Below are positions 54,712-62,742 of a DNA stretch of 64,000 nucleotides, piece by piece (position 1 is the first letter of the stretch; the number at the start of each line of letters is the position of its first letter). Made by a program: the position numbers and the translations under genes. The notes beneath the pieces are model-generated. The model was not told the DNA's origin, searched no databases, and was given only the letters and a program-made list of their open reading frames with translations. The stretch comes from Hyphomicrobiales bacterium (GTDB lineage Bacteria; Pseudomonadota; Alphaproteobacteria; Rhizobiales; OSC116), in contig NVUH01000016.1 of the NCBI GenBank assembly GCA_002401855.1, positions 1 through 64,000 on the forward strand, written 5' to 3'.

Positions 54712-54996
54712 TTAAATCGGGTTTGAAAACGCAATCTTCATTGGTTTCACTGTCATTTTTTCAAACAAACCTGCAATCGCATAAGGGTCAGAAGCTAAAA
54801 ACCCATCCAACGCCGCACGGTCATCAGCTTCAACAATTAAATGCGAGCCAATCATTTTATCATCAGCACTCAATAACGCCCCACCAATAATTATCCGCGC
54901 GCCAGCATCAGCAGCAAACGCCAAATGCTTCTCGCGTGTCGCCATCCGTAAATCTAAACTATTTTCTTTGTCATAACATGAAACAGCAAAATACAT
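54712..54996 (-). CDS. YciI-like protein
   Basis: A 94-residue cytoplasmic protein of the YciI/YCII-related family (dimeric ferredoxin-like fold). MYFAVSCYDKENSLDLRMATREKHLAF, GPHLI-type SHLIVEADDRAALDGFLASDPY and AIAGLFEKMTVKPM are typical. The family keeps a His/Asp pair, and its reaction is unknown. The listed ORF runs to 55089 into repeat A10, but the family begins at the ATG at 54996 with an AGAGAG site, so the first 31 codons of the ORF are repeat-derived and not translated. It usually follows gpsA, as it does here. Confidence 0.88.
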   Translation of the reverse strand: MYFAVSCYDKENSLDLRMATREKHLAFAADAGARIIIGGALLSADDKMIGSHLIVEADDRAALDGFLASDPYAIAGLFEKMTVKPMKIAFSNPI

Positions 54997-55015
54997 TTTA
55001 TCTCTCTTTTTGTTT

Positions 55016-55124
55016 GGCCCCTGCGGGCGCAACACTCCGTGTTGCTTGCTACGCCTAACGGCGACGCGCGGTCGCGCTTGCCTCACCACTGCGTGGATCG
55101 GACTCTTTTCCCATTCAACGGCAC
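55016..55124 (+). repeat. Family A fragment A10
   Basis: GGCCCCTGCGGGCGCAACAC to CGCTTGCCTCACCACTGCGTGGATCGGACTC: the left-hand GC-rich modules and core of a plus-oriented copy, without either inverted end or the AT-rich centre. It lies between gpsA and the YciI gene, and may contribute to spacing of their transcripts. Confidence 0.65.
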
Positions 55125-55138
55125 CATCGCCACCAAAA

Positions 55139-56140
55139 TTATTCTTCTTTTTTCAAAGGCCGATTGAGTAAATTTTCAATGGCCGCATTCACATCCAAAT
55201 CACCTGCCACAATATCCGCCACGGTTTGGCAAATCGGCATATCAATGCCCAATTCTTTCGCCCATTTGGCCAAAATACTAGCTGTATGCACACCCTCGCT
55301 CACACTTTGGCGGGCATCCATAATTTGTTGCAAAGTCTGGCCTTGGCCAAGCGCCATGCCGAGCGACATATTGCGCGAGGTCGCGCTATTCGCCGTCAAA
55401 GTTAAATCACCCAAACCAGACAGGCCAAATAAAGTCTCACGTTTCGCCCCCAAAGCCACACCAAACCGCGTCAATTCAGCAAAACCCCGCGTGGTCAACG
55501 CCGCACGCGCACTGTCACCAAATCCCTTACCGTCCGAAATCCCCGTGGCAATCGCCAAAACATTCTTAACCGCCCCGCCAATTTGCGCCCCAATAATATC
55601 AGTCGAATGATAAAGCCGAAACGTAGGTATAGACAAAGCCTGCGCCAATTCCTGCCCAATTTCAGCATCTTCCATCGCCAAAGTAATCGCAGTCGGCAGG
55701 CCTTGCGCCACATCAATGGCAAAACTCGGCCCAGATAATATACCCGCCTGAGCCATCGGCAAAACCTCGGCCAAAACATCAGTCAACAACATACGGCTAC
55801 TAGCCTCAATGCCTTTAGCACAAATCAAAACAGGTATCGGCTTCTTCAAAAATTCACTAAATGCTTTACCAACATGCCGCACCACTTGCGCAGGCGTCAC
55901 CCATAAAATCGCGTCCATTTCGGCCATATCCGCCATGTCATTGGTGGCTTTTATCCCATCAGGCAACGGCACACCCTTCAAAAACACACTGTTTTCATGA
56001 GTGTCATTAATCGCCGCAACCACCTCAGGCTCATAAGCCCAAATCAAAGTCTCATGCCCAGCCTTCGCCGCCACACAAGCCAAAGCCGTCCCCCAAGCAC
56101 CTGCACCCATAACACCAATTTTTTTCACATTTTTTGTCAC
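55139..56140 (-). CDS. gpsA: Glycerol-3-phosphate dehydrogenase (NAD(P)+)
   Basis: GpsA reduces dihydroxyacetone phosphate to sn-glycerol-3-phosphate for phospholipids. The product is about 333 residues: IGVMGAGAWGTALACVAAKAG nucleotide site, ILSGPSFAIDVAQGLPTAIT (about 140-160), GGAVKNVLAIATGISDGKGFG with the catalytic lysine (about 190), and AKRETLFGLSGLGDLTLTA. The ORF opens at a GTG at 56164, but a GTG at 56140 preceded by GAGGGAG gives the expected start. YciI is downstream, with repeat fragment A10 in between. Confidence 0.95.
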   Translation of the reverse strand: MTKNVKKIGVMGAGAWGTALACVAAKAGHETLIWAYEPEVVAAINDTHENSVFLKGVPLPDGIKATNDMADMAEMDAILWVTPAQVVRHVGKAFSEFLKKPIPVLICAKGIEASSRMLLTDVLAEVLPMAQAGILSGPSFAIDVAQGLPTAITLAMEDAEIGQELAQALSIPTFRLYHSTDIIGAQIGGAVKNVLAIATGISDGKGFGDSARAALTTRGFAELTRFGVALGAKRETLFGLSGLGDLTLTANSATSRNMSLGMALGQGQTLQQIMDARQSVSEGVHTASILAKWAKELGIDMPICQTVADIVAGDLDVNAAIENLLNRPLKKEE

Positions 56141-56283
56141 GAAAATCTTAACTCCCTCAACCACATACCCACATATTTAACCCCTGCTCAGCCATTAGGC
56201 AAGTGTTATGGTTAACAATCCAAAGCGTTTGCTACCAGCTAACTGTCTTTATGCAGCCTATGCGGGGAAGCATCCTGCCGATA

Positions 56284-56633
56284 CTCTGGAAGTCTGCATT
56301 TTTTCGTTCGGCTTCGCCTCTCTTTTATCGTTCGCTTTGCTCTCTATAAGCACTAGCGTGCGTTCGCTCCGCTCTCTTGCCACGCCTAACGGCGACGCGC
56401 AGTCGCGCTTGCCTCAGCCAAAGGCTTCGGACCCTTTTCCCACGATAAGCACAAGGCTGCAAATTCTGAGTTTGTCGGGACGCACCGAAATTCGGAGTTT
56501 CGCCAAACTCGAGCTCACTAAGCATAATGTGGTTAGGTTGGGTGGTGAATTTGCATCCAACCAGCGGCTGAGTGGCTTAGCTAGAGAGCGGAGCGAACGC
56601 ACGCAGTGCCAAACATAATGCAAACTTCCAGAG
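56284..56633 (+). repeat. Family A foldback mosaic repeat, copy A11
   Basis: Complete ends CTCTGGAAGTCTGCATTTTT and ATGCAAACTTCCAGAG, plus-oriented CTTGCCTCAGCC core. The outside flanks AGCTAACTGTCTTTATG (left) and AGCCAACTGTCATGTCTT (right) resemble the outer end of A1 and family B. It lies between the gpsA start and the SDHAF4-like stop and is inverted relative to A9. Confidence 0.88.
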
Positions 56634-56695
56634 CATCAACTATCAGCCAACTGTCATGTCTTCAACAGAGCCAAAAATCCAACTCATCATCCAAC

Positions 56696-56947
56696 TCAGA
56701 AATCCGACGTAATCCCCTTATTCTCCCAATCAGAATACCTAGTCGGCTCAAGCCCCTTAGCCCGCCCATTATATTCCTTAACCATCCCATCAGCCACTTT
56801 ATCAATCTCAGCCCGCCGCGCCGCCGCCTCACGTATCGCCTGCTCCGCCGCCGCCGAAATCACTTTCCCCCTAGCCGCCCCCAATTTTTCCAATTCGGTC
56901 AAATCACTCGGCTCAGTCACCAATGTATATTTAATTTCATCACTCAT
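56696..56947 (-). CDS. DUF1674 / SDHAF4-like succinate dehydrogenase assembly factor
   Basis: An 83-residue soluble protein. The C-terminal motif GLEPTRYSDWENKGITSDF is the DUF1674 hallmark, usually GPEPTRYGDWE-x-x-G-x-x-x-DF, shared with the eukaryotic assembly factor SDHAF4 (Sdh8), which assists flavinated SdhA. The N-terminal half is a basic and alanine-rich helix region. The invariant first glycine-proline is replaced by Leu (GLEP). In Hyphomicrobiales this gene is found beside rsmB, as here, divergent from it. Confidence 0.82.
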   Translation of the reverse strand: MSDEIKYTLVTEPSDLTELEKLGAARGKVISAAAEQAIREAAARRAEIDKVADGMVKEYNGRAKGLEPTRYSDWENKGITSDF

Positions 56948-57010
56948 ACCCGCACCCTAACGTAAAAACTTGACTCAAACAGCAAAAAAGCGTTTTTGAC
57001 ATCTAACTAG

Positions 57011-57034
57011 ATGAAAAACGGATATCCACATTGA
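57011..57034 (+). other. Mini leader ORF overlapping the rsmB TTG start
   Basis: An ATG at 57011 encodes Met-Lys-Asn-Gly-Tyr-Pro-His, and its TGA (57032-57034) overlaps the TTG start of rsmB by two bases. Since rsmB lacks a good ribosome site, coupling through this leader is plausible but unproven. Confidence 0.4.
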
Positions 57035-58398
57035 ACGACACCCCAAAAGCCCCCGAATATAAAGCCAAAAAATCACCAAAAAACATCCCAGGCTTCACCG
57101 CCCGCCAAGTCGCGCTGCAATTTTTAGGCTATATTTTGTTCAACCGCCTCACCTTCGATGACGCGCTGCTTAAAACCCAAGCCGAAACCCAGTGGAATAA
57201 TTTAGACAATCGCGATCAATCCTTCGTGCGAAACCTCATCATCACCAGCCTGCGCCACCACACCAAAATCGAGTATTTCATCAAGCTTTACATGAAAAAA
57301 TCACTCCCGCGCAAAGCCTATCAAGCCCATTATATCCTCATCTTAGGCGCCGCCCAGCTACTTTATCTCGAAACCCCGCCCCACGCCGCCATTTCTTTGA
57401 GCTTAAACTTGGCCGATAGCAATGATGCCAAACATTTCAAAAAACTCATCAACGCCATTTTGGGTAAAATCAACCGCGAGCAAGATAAATTGCGGTTCTT
57501 AACCCTCACACCCGAGCAAATGCTACCCAAATGGGTCGCCCAAAAATGGCAAAACTATTACGGCGAAGCCATCACATTGCAGTTGGCCAAAGCCTATCAC
57601 ACCCAACCAAAAATGGATTTAAGCGTCAAATCCAACCCACAAGATTGGGCAAAAAAACTCGACGCCACCCAAATTGGCGATCTTACAATTCGTCTTAATA
57701 ACCGCCCCGCTTTCACCCAATTAGAAGGTTTTGCCGATGGCGAGTTCTGGGCGCAAGATGCCGCCGCCGCCATCGCCGCCCATCTATTCGATGATGTCAA
57801 AGGCAAAAATATACTAGATTTATGCGCCGCCCCGGGCGGAAAAACCATGCAATTGGCCGCCATGGGCGCACATGTTACGGCAATTGATATCAGCAAAAAC
57901 CGCATCAAACGCTTAGAAGAAAATCTCAAACGCACAAAATTAACCAAAAACGTCACCATCACCCAAGCCGACATCAGAAAATACGAACCAGAGCAAGCCC
58001 CAACCCATATATTGCTCGATGCCCCATGCAGTGCCACAGGCACAATGCGCAAACATCCCGAAATCTTATTGCTAAAATCACATGATGATGTCACCAAGTT
58101 AAAAAAAATCCAAGCCGAGCTGCTCAATAAATGCATCGACATGGCAGCAAAAGGCGCGCAGATTATTTATGTAACCTGCTCAATAGAGCCCGAAGAAGGC
58201 GAAAAACAAATCGACAGCATCATCGGGCGCCGCATGGATGTGGCATTAGAACCAATCACTCAAGCCCAACTCGGCTTGATTGGCGAAATGGCACAACTTA
58301 AAATCAGCCCCAAAGGCTGGCTGCGTATATTGCCCAATATTGATGACCCCATAGGCGGAATGGATGGCTTCTTCATGGCAAAGTTACGCAAAATATAA
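57031..58398 (+). CDS. rsmB: 16S rRNA (cytosine-5) methyltransferase RsmB-like
   Basis: A 455-residue SAM-dependent RNA m5C methyltransferase. An N-terminal NusB-like helical domain covers about 20-150 (RQVALQFLGYILFNRLTFDDALL), then the NOL1/NOP2/Sun catalytic domain. LDLCAAPGGKTMQLAAMG (about 265-282) is the SAM site, DAPCSATGTMRKHP carries one key cysteine, and YVTCSIEPEEGEKQI the nucleophile. The start is TTG, inferred because the family N-terminal helix follows and there is no closer ATG. First of the rsmB-heparinase-purH run. Confidence 0.93.
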   Translation: MNDTPKAPEYKAKKSPKNIPGFTARQVALQFLGYILFNRLTFDDALLKTQAETQWNNLDNRDQSFVRNLIITSLRHHTKIEYFIKLYMKKSLPRKAYQAHYILILGAAQLLYLETPPHAAISLSLNLADSNDAKHFKKLINAILGKINREQDKLRFLTLTPEQMLPKWVAQKWQNYYGEAITLQLAKAYHTQPKMDLSVKSNPQDWAKKLDATQIGDLTIRLNNRPAFTQLEGFADGEFWAQDAAAAIAAHLFDDVKGKNILDLCAAPGGKTMQLAAMGAHVTAIDISKNRIKRLEENLKRTKLTKNVTITQADIRKYEPEQAPTHILLDAPCSATGTMRKHPEILLLKSHDDVTKLKKIQAELLNKCIDMAAKGAQIIYVTCSIEPEEGEKQIDSIIGRRMDVALEPITQAQLGLIGEMAQLKISPKGWLRILPNIDDPIGGMDGFFMAKLRKI

Positions 58399-58511
58399 GT
58401 AAAATCACCTGCATAACTATCCACATAAGTTGTCATGGCCTTGCAATGCCCATTATTGCTAGCTATGCTTAACTTTAAGTTATTATCATTTAAGGTTATG
58501 CGGCACAAAAT

Positions 58512-60221
58512 ATGATACATTTTTCATTTTCTGAGAAAATAAAATTGGTCTATTTAGCCCTTACCTATTATGTTCGCCATATAAAACAAAAGATCACCCT
58601 GCTTTATATACTTAGGTGGCGCAAAGCCAAAACTCTACCAAACACGATTATTCATCAACCAGATGATTTTCATATATCCGATCCAACCATTGCTGAAGAC
58701 ATTTATGATGGCCATATTTCTTTGGCGGGCCTAAGCTTCAACATAGGTGCCAATTCGCCTTTTCAAGTCGTGCCGCCCAATCAAGATTGGTATGAAAAAC
58801 TCATTTCATTTGGCTGGTTACGCCATTTCAAAGCCCTAGATTCACCCATCGCTTTGCTGCAAGCCAAGGCCTTATTCATCGATTGGCTGTACAATAAAAA
58901 TTTTCACAATCGCAACAATTGGCGCGCTGCGGTCACCGCCAAACGCTTAATCGCCTTGCTGTCATTCCATTCTATTATGGTCGATGAGGACGGCGAAATT
59001 TCTAGCCATGTTTATTTTAAGGCCATCGATCGCCACATTCAAATTCTAATTCGCACCTATAAACATGCCAAATATAGCCAGGATAAATTAGAAGTCGCCA
59101 TCGCTTTATGTTTTGCCCAAAATTGCTTGGATACGAACTATACAAGCCGATATATCGACAATCATTTTGAGGCCATGTTGGCCGATCAGCTTAACCAACA
59201 AATATTACCCGATGGCGGCCACATTAGCCGCAATCCCGATATTTTGTTAGAAATTATGCTCAACCTCATCCCGCTTAAATCCAGCTATACTGCCCAAAAA
59301 TTGCCTGTGCCTGTGGCGCTACAAAACGCCATAGACCGCATCATTCCCGTGCTGCATTTCTTCTGCCATCCCGATGGTAATTTCATTCAATTTAATGGCG
59401 CTGGCCCCACCGATTGGGCAGCATTTTTAAGCGTATTCGATGCCGAAGGCGAAGGCCTCAACCCACCAACCCAAGCCCCGCACAGTGGCTATTACCGCCT
59501 TTATGCCCCCAATTTACAAATCACTATAGATGCCGGCGCCATGCCCGAAGCGCAATTTAGCACCAGCGCCCATGCCGGGCCATTGGCAATCGAAATTTTC
59601 ACTAGTGGCCAGCGCATGGTGGTCAATTGCGGCGCCGCACCTAAGCACGATTATAACTGGTTCACCACCACCCGCTCGACCGCCGCCCACTCAACCTTAA
59701 GCATTGATAATGAATCAACCGCCATTATAAAATTGCCCAACTGGCTCAGCAATCTCATCGGCAATCAAATTTTTCACGGCCACAGCAAACGCCCAGTTAC
59801 CATTGGCAAAACCCCGATAGGCCCAAAAGTTAGTGCCAGTCATGATGGCTATATACGCGCTTTTGGCCTCATTCACCAACGCGAGATTACCCTCAATGAA
59901 GATGGCAGCCTCATCACCGGTATTGATAATTTATCACCCGCAAACCCCAATGCCACCCCAGCCGAGCACCCCTTACCGTTCGACATCCGCTTTCATCTAC
60001 ACCCCAATGTCGAAACCCAATCTTCGCGCGATGGCCATAGCATTTTAATCACCTTGCCCAATCAAGATGTTTGGCAATTCGTCTCAACTTTCACAAGTTT
60101 CAGGCTCGAAGACAGCATCTATCTCGGCGAGGGCCAAGAAAAGAAAAAGACCTCACAAATTGTAATTTCAGGCACAGTCGAAGATTATGCCGAGGTCAAA
60201 TGGCAATTCCGAAAAATTTAG
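58512..60221 (+). CDS. Heparinase II/III family protein
   Basis: A 569-residue protein typical of Hyphomicrobiales between rsmB and purH. The N-terminal half is a helical toroid (DWYEKLISFGWLRHFKAL, then LADQLNQQILPDGGHISRNPDILLEIMLNL with the conserved GGHxxRN segment at about 235). The C-terminal half is the beta-rich heparinase II/III domain (SGYYRLYAPNLQITIDAGAMP, RSTAAHSTLSIDN). Relatives degrade uronic-acid polymers as lyases, but the chromosomal rsmB-linked copy has no known substrate. No signal peptide is evident. Confidence 0.9.
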   Translation: MIHFSFSEKIKLVYLALTYYVRHIKQKITLLYILRWRKAKTLPNTIIHQPDDFHISDPTIAEDIYDGHISLAGLSFNIGANSPFQVVPPNQDWYEKLISFGWLRHFKALDSPIALLQAKALFIDWLYNKNFHNRNNWRAAVTAKRLIALLSFHSIMVDEDGEISSHVYFKAIDRHIQILIRTYKHAKYSQDKLEVAIALCFAQNCLDTNYTSRYIDNHFEAMLADQLNQQILPDGGHISRNPDILLEIMLNLIPLKSSYTAQKLPVPVALQNAIDRIIPVLHFFCHPDGNFIQFNGAGPTDWAAFLSVFDAEGEGLNPPTQAPHSGYYRLYAPNLQITIDAGAMPEAQFSTSAHAGPLAIEIFTSGQRMVVNCGAAPKHDYNWFTTTRSTAAHSTLSIDNESTAIIKLPNWLSNLIGNQIFHGHSKRPVTIGKTPIGPKVSASHDGYIRAFGLIHQREITLNEDGSLITGIDNLSPANPNATPAEHPLPFDIRFHLHPNVETQSSRDGHSILITLPNQDVWQFVSTFTSFRLEDSIYLGEGQEKKKTSQIVISGTVEDYAEVKWQFRKI

Positions 60222-60340
60222 CACAACGTTTTTAGCAAAAAATTGTAGATAGCGCCACATAGCTATAGCAAGGCCGACCGCAATATGTTAGTTGAGCGAA
60301 TAATGCTATAGACCAACTTGATCATCATAAAGGAATAGTT

Positions 60341-61924
60341 ATGAACCTCCCTATCAAACGCGCCCTTATTTCCCTATCAGACAAAACTGGCCTGATTGAA
60401 TTCGCCCAAAACCTACACGATTTAGGCGTCGAATTACTCTCCACTGGCGGCACGTCAAAAGCCATAGCCGATGCAGGCATTCCAGTTATCGATGTTGCCG
60501 ATATCACCAAATTCCCCGAAATGATGGACGGACGGGTCAAAACATTACACCCCGCCGTACATGGTGGCCTGCTAGCCTTGCGCGATAATGATGATCACGT
60601 CAAAGCCCAACAAGAACATAACATCCCCAACATCGACCTTTTGGTCGTCAACCTATACCCCTTCGAAGAAACCGTCACCAAAGGCGGCGATTACGAAGAT
60701 TGCGTCGAAAATATCGACATTGGCGGCCCCGCCATGATCCGCGCCGCCTCCAAAAACCACGGCTTCGTCACAACCATTGTCGAAACTGCCGATTACCAAA
60801 CCGTGCTAGACGAAATGGCCGCCAACAATGGCGCCACAACATTAGCCACCCGCAAAAAACTAGCCGCCAAAGCCTATGCCCGCACCGCAGCTTACGATGC
60901 CGCCATTTCCAACTGGTTCGCCGAGCAATTAAACACCCCAACGCCCGATTACCGAGCGTTCGGTGGCAACCTCAAACAAACATTGCGCTACGGCGAAAAC
61001 CCGCACCAAACCGCAGCTTTTTACGTCAATGGCGACAACCGTAAAGGCGTGGCCACAGCCACTCAACTTCAAGGCAAAGAACTAAGCTTCAACAACATCA
61101 ACGACACCGATGCTGCATTCGAACTAGTAGCTGAATTCAACCCAAGCCAAACCAAAGCCGTAGCCATCATCAAACACGCCAACCCGTGCGGTGTGGCAAC
61201 AGGCGACGACCTAGTCGCCACCTACAAAGCCGCCCTAAAATGCGACCCCGTATCAGCCTTTGGCGGCATTGTCGCCATGAACGACACAATCACCGCTGAT
61301 CTGGCGACAGAAATCGTCAAAGTCTTCACCGAGGTCATCATCGCCCCCGCCGCCACAGACGAGGCAAAAACCATCATCGCCGCCAAGAAAAACCTACGGC
61401 TATTAGTCACAGGCGGCCTACCAGATGCAAAATCCGAAGGCCTAAACATCCGCTCAGTGGCAGGCGGCCTACTAGTCCAATCCCGCGACAACGGTTGTGT
61501 AGATGACCTAGACCTAAAAACCGTCACCAAACGCAGCCCCACAGAGCAAGAAATGGCCGACATGAAACTAGCCTTCAAAATCTGTAAACACGTAAAATCT
61601 AACGCCATCATATACGTAAAAGACGGCGCAACCGTCGGCATTGGCGCAGGCCAAATGAGCCGCATAGACTCAACCCGCGTCGCCGCCCAAAAAGCCGAAG
61701 ACGCCGCCCAAACAGCAGGTGAAACCACCAGCCTAGTCAAAGGCAGCGTCGTTGCATCAGATGCCTTCTTCCCCTTCGCCGATGGCTTAATCGCCGCCGC
61801 AGCAGCAGGCGCCACCGCCATAATCCAGCCAGGCGGCAGTATGCGTGATGACGAAGTCATCAAAGCTGCCGATGAAGCTGGTTTAGCCATGGTATTCACC
61901 GGCATGCGTCACTTCAAGCACTAG
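60341..61924 (+). CDS. purH: Bifunctional AICAR transformylase / IMP cyclohydrolase
   Basis: PurH performs the last two steps of IMP synthesis, using 10-formyl-THF then cyclising. The 527-residue product has the MGS-like cyclohydrolase domain (1-200; [37 protein letters not shown]). The transformylase domain follows, with the [13 protein letters not shown] region and the KHANPCGVA catalytic segment at about 268, ending in [19 protein letters not shown] and FTGMRHFKH. Good AAAGGAAT site. Monocistronic with a 120-base leader. Followed by repeat A12. Confidence 0.98.
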   Translation: MNLPIKRALISLSDKTGLIEFAQNLHDLGVELLSTGGTSKAIADAGIPVIDVADITKFPEMMDGRVKTLHPAVHGGLLALRDNDDHVKAQQEHNIPNIDLLVVNLYPFEETVTKGGDYEDCVENIDIGGPAMIRAASKNHGFVTTIVETADYQTVLDEMAANNGATTLATRKKLAAKAYARTAAYDAAISNWFAEQLNTPTPDYRAFGGNLKQTLRYGENPHQTAAFYVNGDNRKGVATATQLQGKELSFNNINDTDAAFELVAEFNPSQTKAVAIIKHANPCGVATGDDLVATYKAALKCDPVSAFGGIVAMNDTITADLATEIVKVFTEVIIAPAATDEAKTIIAAKKNLRLLVTGGLPDAKSEGLNIRSVAGGLLVQSRDNGCVDDLDLKTVTKRSPTEQEMADMKLAFKICKHVKSNAIIYVKDGATVGIGAGQMSRIDSTRVAAQKAEDAAQTAGETTSLVKGSVVASDAFFPFADGLIAAAAAGATAIIQPGGSMRDDEVIKAADEAGLAMVFTGMRHFKH

Positions 61925-61963
61925 AGCCTTAGCTGTAAAAATACAGATAGCTGGTAATTAATG

Positions 61964-62313
61964 CTCTGGAAGTCTGCATTTTTACGCCCACCTTTCGGTG
62001 GGCTAGTGGCACTGCACCCCAAGGGCACTTTGTCGCTTCGCTCGGGTGCGCTCGTTCGCTCCGCTCTCTTGCCACGCCTAACGGCGACGCGCAGTCGGCC
62101 TTGCCTCACCCTACGGGTTCGGACTTTTTTTCCTAGAAAAGCACAATGAGTAAACAGTTTAGCACCTATACTCGCCGCTTCGCCAAACTCTAGCTCACTA
62201 AGCGTAATGCGGTAAGGTTGGGTGGTGTGTCTGCGTCCCACCAGCGGCTGAGTGGCTTAGCAAGCGAACGGAGTTCGCGCACGCAGTGCCAAACATAATG
62301 CAAACTTCCAGAG
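61964..62313 (+). repeat. Family A foldback mosaic repeat, copy A12
   Basis: Complete ends (CTCTGGAAGTCTGCATTTTT and ATGCAAACTTCCAGAG), plus-oriented core. Modules CCCACCTTTCGGTGGG and TGCACCCCAAGGGCACTT lie at the left. It fills the 418-base convergent gap between purH and the DUF2147 gene. Nothing else is recognised there. ORF 61921-62241 is a repeat translation. Confidence 0.88.
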
Positions 62314-62342
62314 CTTAAGCAGTATCCCTCATAGTTCCGAGC

Positions 62343-62741
62343 TTAAATCCGACTCCAAACCTGACCCTGACAGAAAAACAAAAAACACCCTTCAAGCTTA
62401 ACCTCATCATCATTCAACAAATTCACCACACCTTTATAAGTCTTACCATCCCGCGGATTATACAAATCGCCTTCCCATTTCTTCGGATCACCAGTAATCT
62501 CAAGCTTAAACAATTGCAAACCCAACATCGGCTGCCCCCGCAATTTCGGGTCTTCATTCTTATCATCCACCGCACCAGGCTTAGCTTCCTTCGCAATCAA
62601 CCCACAAATCGCGGTGCCACATTTCACAATGTCAATTTCACCTTTTTTATCCTGCGTCGCCCATTTACCATAAACCTCGGCTGCATAGGAACCACCACTC
62701 ATAAACCCCAGCATCATCAACACTAAAACCGCTTTTTTCAT
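62343..62741 (-). CDS. DUF2147 family secreted protein
   Basis: A 132-residue protein with an N-terminal signal peptide (KKAVLVLMMLGFMSGGSYA) and a mature lipocalin-like beta domain. VYGKWATQDKKGEIDIVKCGTAICGLI (about 23-50), GLQLFKLEITGDPKKWEGDLYNPRDGKTYKG and a C-terminal GCFLFFCQGQVWSR are typical of DUF2147, with paired cysteines. It is likely periplasmic. The function is unknown. It directly follows the MFS gene by one base, so they are cotranscribed. Confidence 0.88.
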   Translation of the reverse strand: MKKAVLVLMMLGFMSGGSYAAEVYGKWATQDKKGEIDIVKCGTAICGLIAKEAKPGAVDDKNEDPKLRGQPMLGLQLFKLEITGDPKKWEGDLYNPRDGKTYKGVVNLLNDDEVKLEGCFLFFCQGQVWSRI

Positions 62742-62742
62742 A

